Below are positions 5,592 to 5,651 of a stretch of DNA of 5,651 bases, piece by piece. The notes beneath the pieces are model-generated. The model ran no database searches. It was not told the origin of the DNA and worked only from the letters and a program-made list of their open reading frames with translations. The DNA is from Spirochaetaceae bacterium (GTDB lineage: Bacteria; Spirochaetota; Spirochaetia; Treponematales; Breznakiellaceae). Position 1 is the stretch's first letter; each line of letters begins with the position of its first letter. Location of the stretch: positions 1-5,651 of the forward strand of contig JAITAM010000092.1 in assembly GCA_031284085.1 (NCBI GenBank), given 5' to 3'. Made by a program: the position numbers and the translations under genes.

Positions 5592-5621
5592 AGTATAGCG
5601 TAACTATTTACCGGAGGGCAA
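5592..5621 (-). promoter_or_regulatory. rpe: Probable rpe promoter giving a leaderless mRNA
   Basis: Minus-strand TATACT (5597-5592) resembles a -10 box, with TTGCCC (5621-5616, 4 of 6 to TTGACA) 18 bp upstream. Only six bases separate the -10 box from ATG 5585, so transcription would start at or within 1-2 bases of the A of the start codon. This fits the absence of a ribosome-binding site. Confidence 0.45.
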
Positions 5622-5625
5622 GCCT

Positions 5626-5651
5626 CAGGCCAGCCTGTTTCAGAGGTTGTT
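5626..5651 (+). repeat. Partial copy of the dispersed repeat at the window edge
   Basis: Opens with CAGGCCAGCCTGTT, identical to 1332-1345, and continues with TCAGAGGTTGTT, matching the arm at 1409-1422 (TTTCAAAGGTTGTTG) with one difference. The window ends inside it. It lies just upstream of the rpe promoter and has the same orientation as the copies upstream of rpiA. Confidence 0.75.

Overview
The window looks like a chromosomal segment from a spirochaete, most likely an oral-type Treponema. That placement rests on the sequence style of RpiA and Rpe, on the secreted or membrane TPR proteins, and on overall composition; no taxonomic marker gene is present. Every supported gene is on the minus strand, so transcription runs from high to low coordinates.

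Layout, in transcription order. The high-coordinate edge (about 5626-5651) carries the start of a dispersed repeat. Next comes rpe (ribulose-5-phosphate 3-epimerase, 5585-4902), which has no ribosome-binding site but a promoter -10 box so close that the mRNA is probably leaderless. A second sigma70-like promoter (4831-4804) then drives three genes for envelope-associated proteins: a secreted TPR plus coiled-coil protein (4776-3925), a secreted beta-rich protein of unknown function (3928-3014) that overlaps the previous stop by 4 nt in a GTGA junction, and a membrane-anchored TPR protein (2911-1745). A gene-free stretch of about 550 bp (1196-1744) follows. It is packed with repeats: three 21-bp hairpin units, a pair of 61-bp inverted arms, four 23-bp tandem units inside the arms, and older decayed copies of the arm. 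It ends in a terminator-like hairpin whose U-tract touches the start codon of rpiA. Then come rpiA (ribose-5-phosphate isomerase A, 1195-491) and, overlapping it by 10 nt, a partial gene for a protein with two CPxC...CxxH modules (500 to the window edge).

Function. RpiA and Rpe both act on ribulose 5-phosphate and form the reversible branch point of the non-oxidative pentose phosphate pathway. Here they flank a cassette of three putative envelope proteins; the two outer ones carry TPRs and the middle one has a signal peptide, so they may form one complex (inference). The most unusual content is non-coding: a composite inverted-repeat element with a related copy 4 kb away, so that both pentose phosphate genes lie just downstream of a copy, plus atypical translation or transcription starts at rpiA, rpe and the membrane TPR gene.
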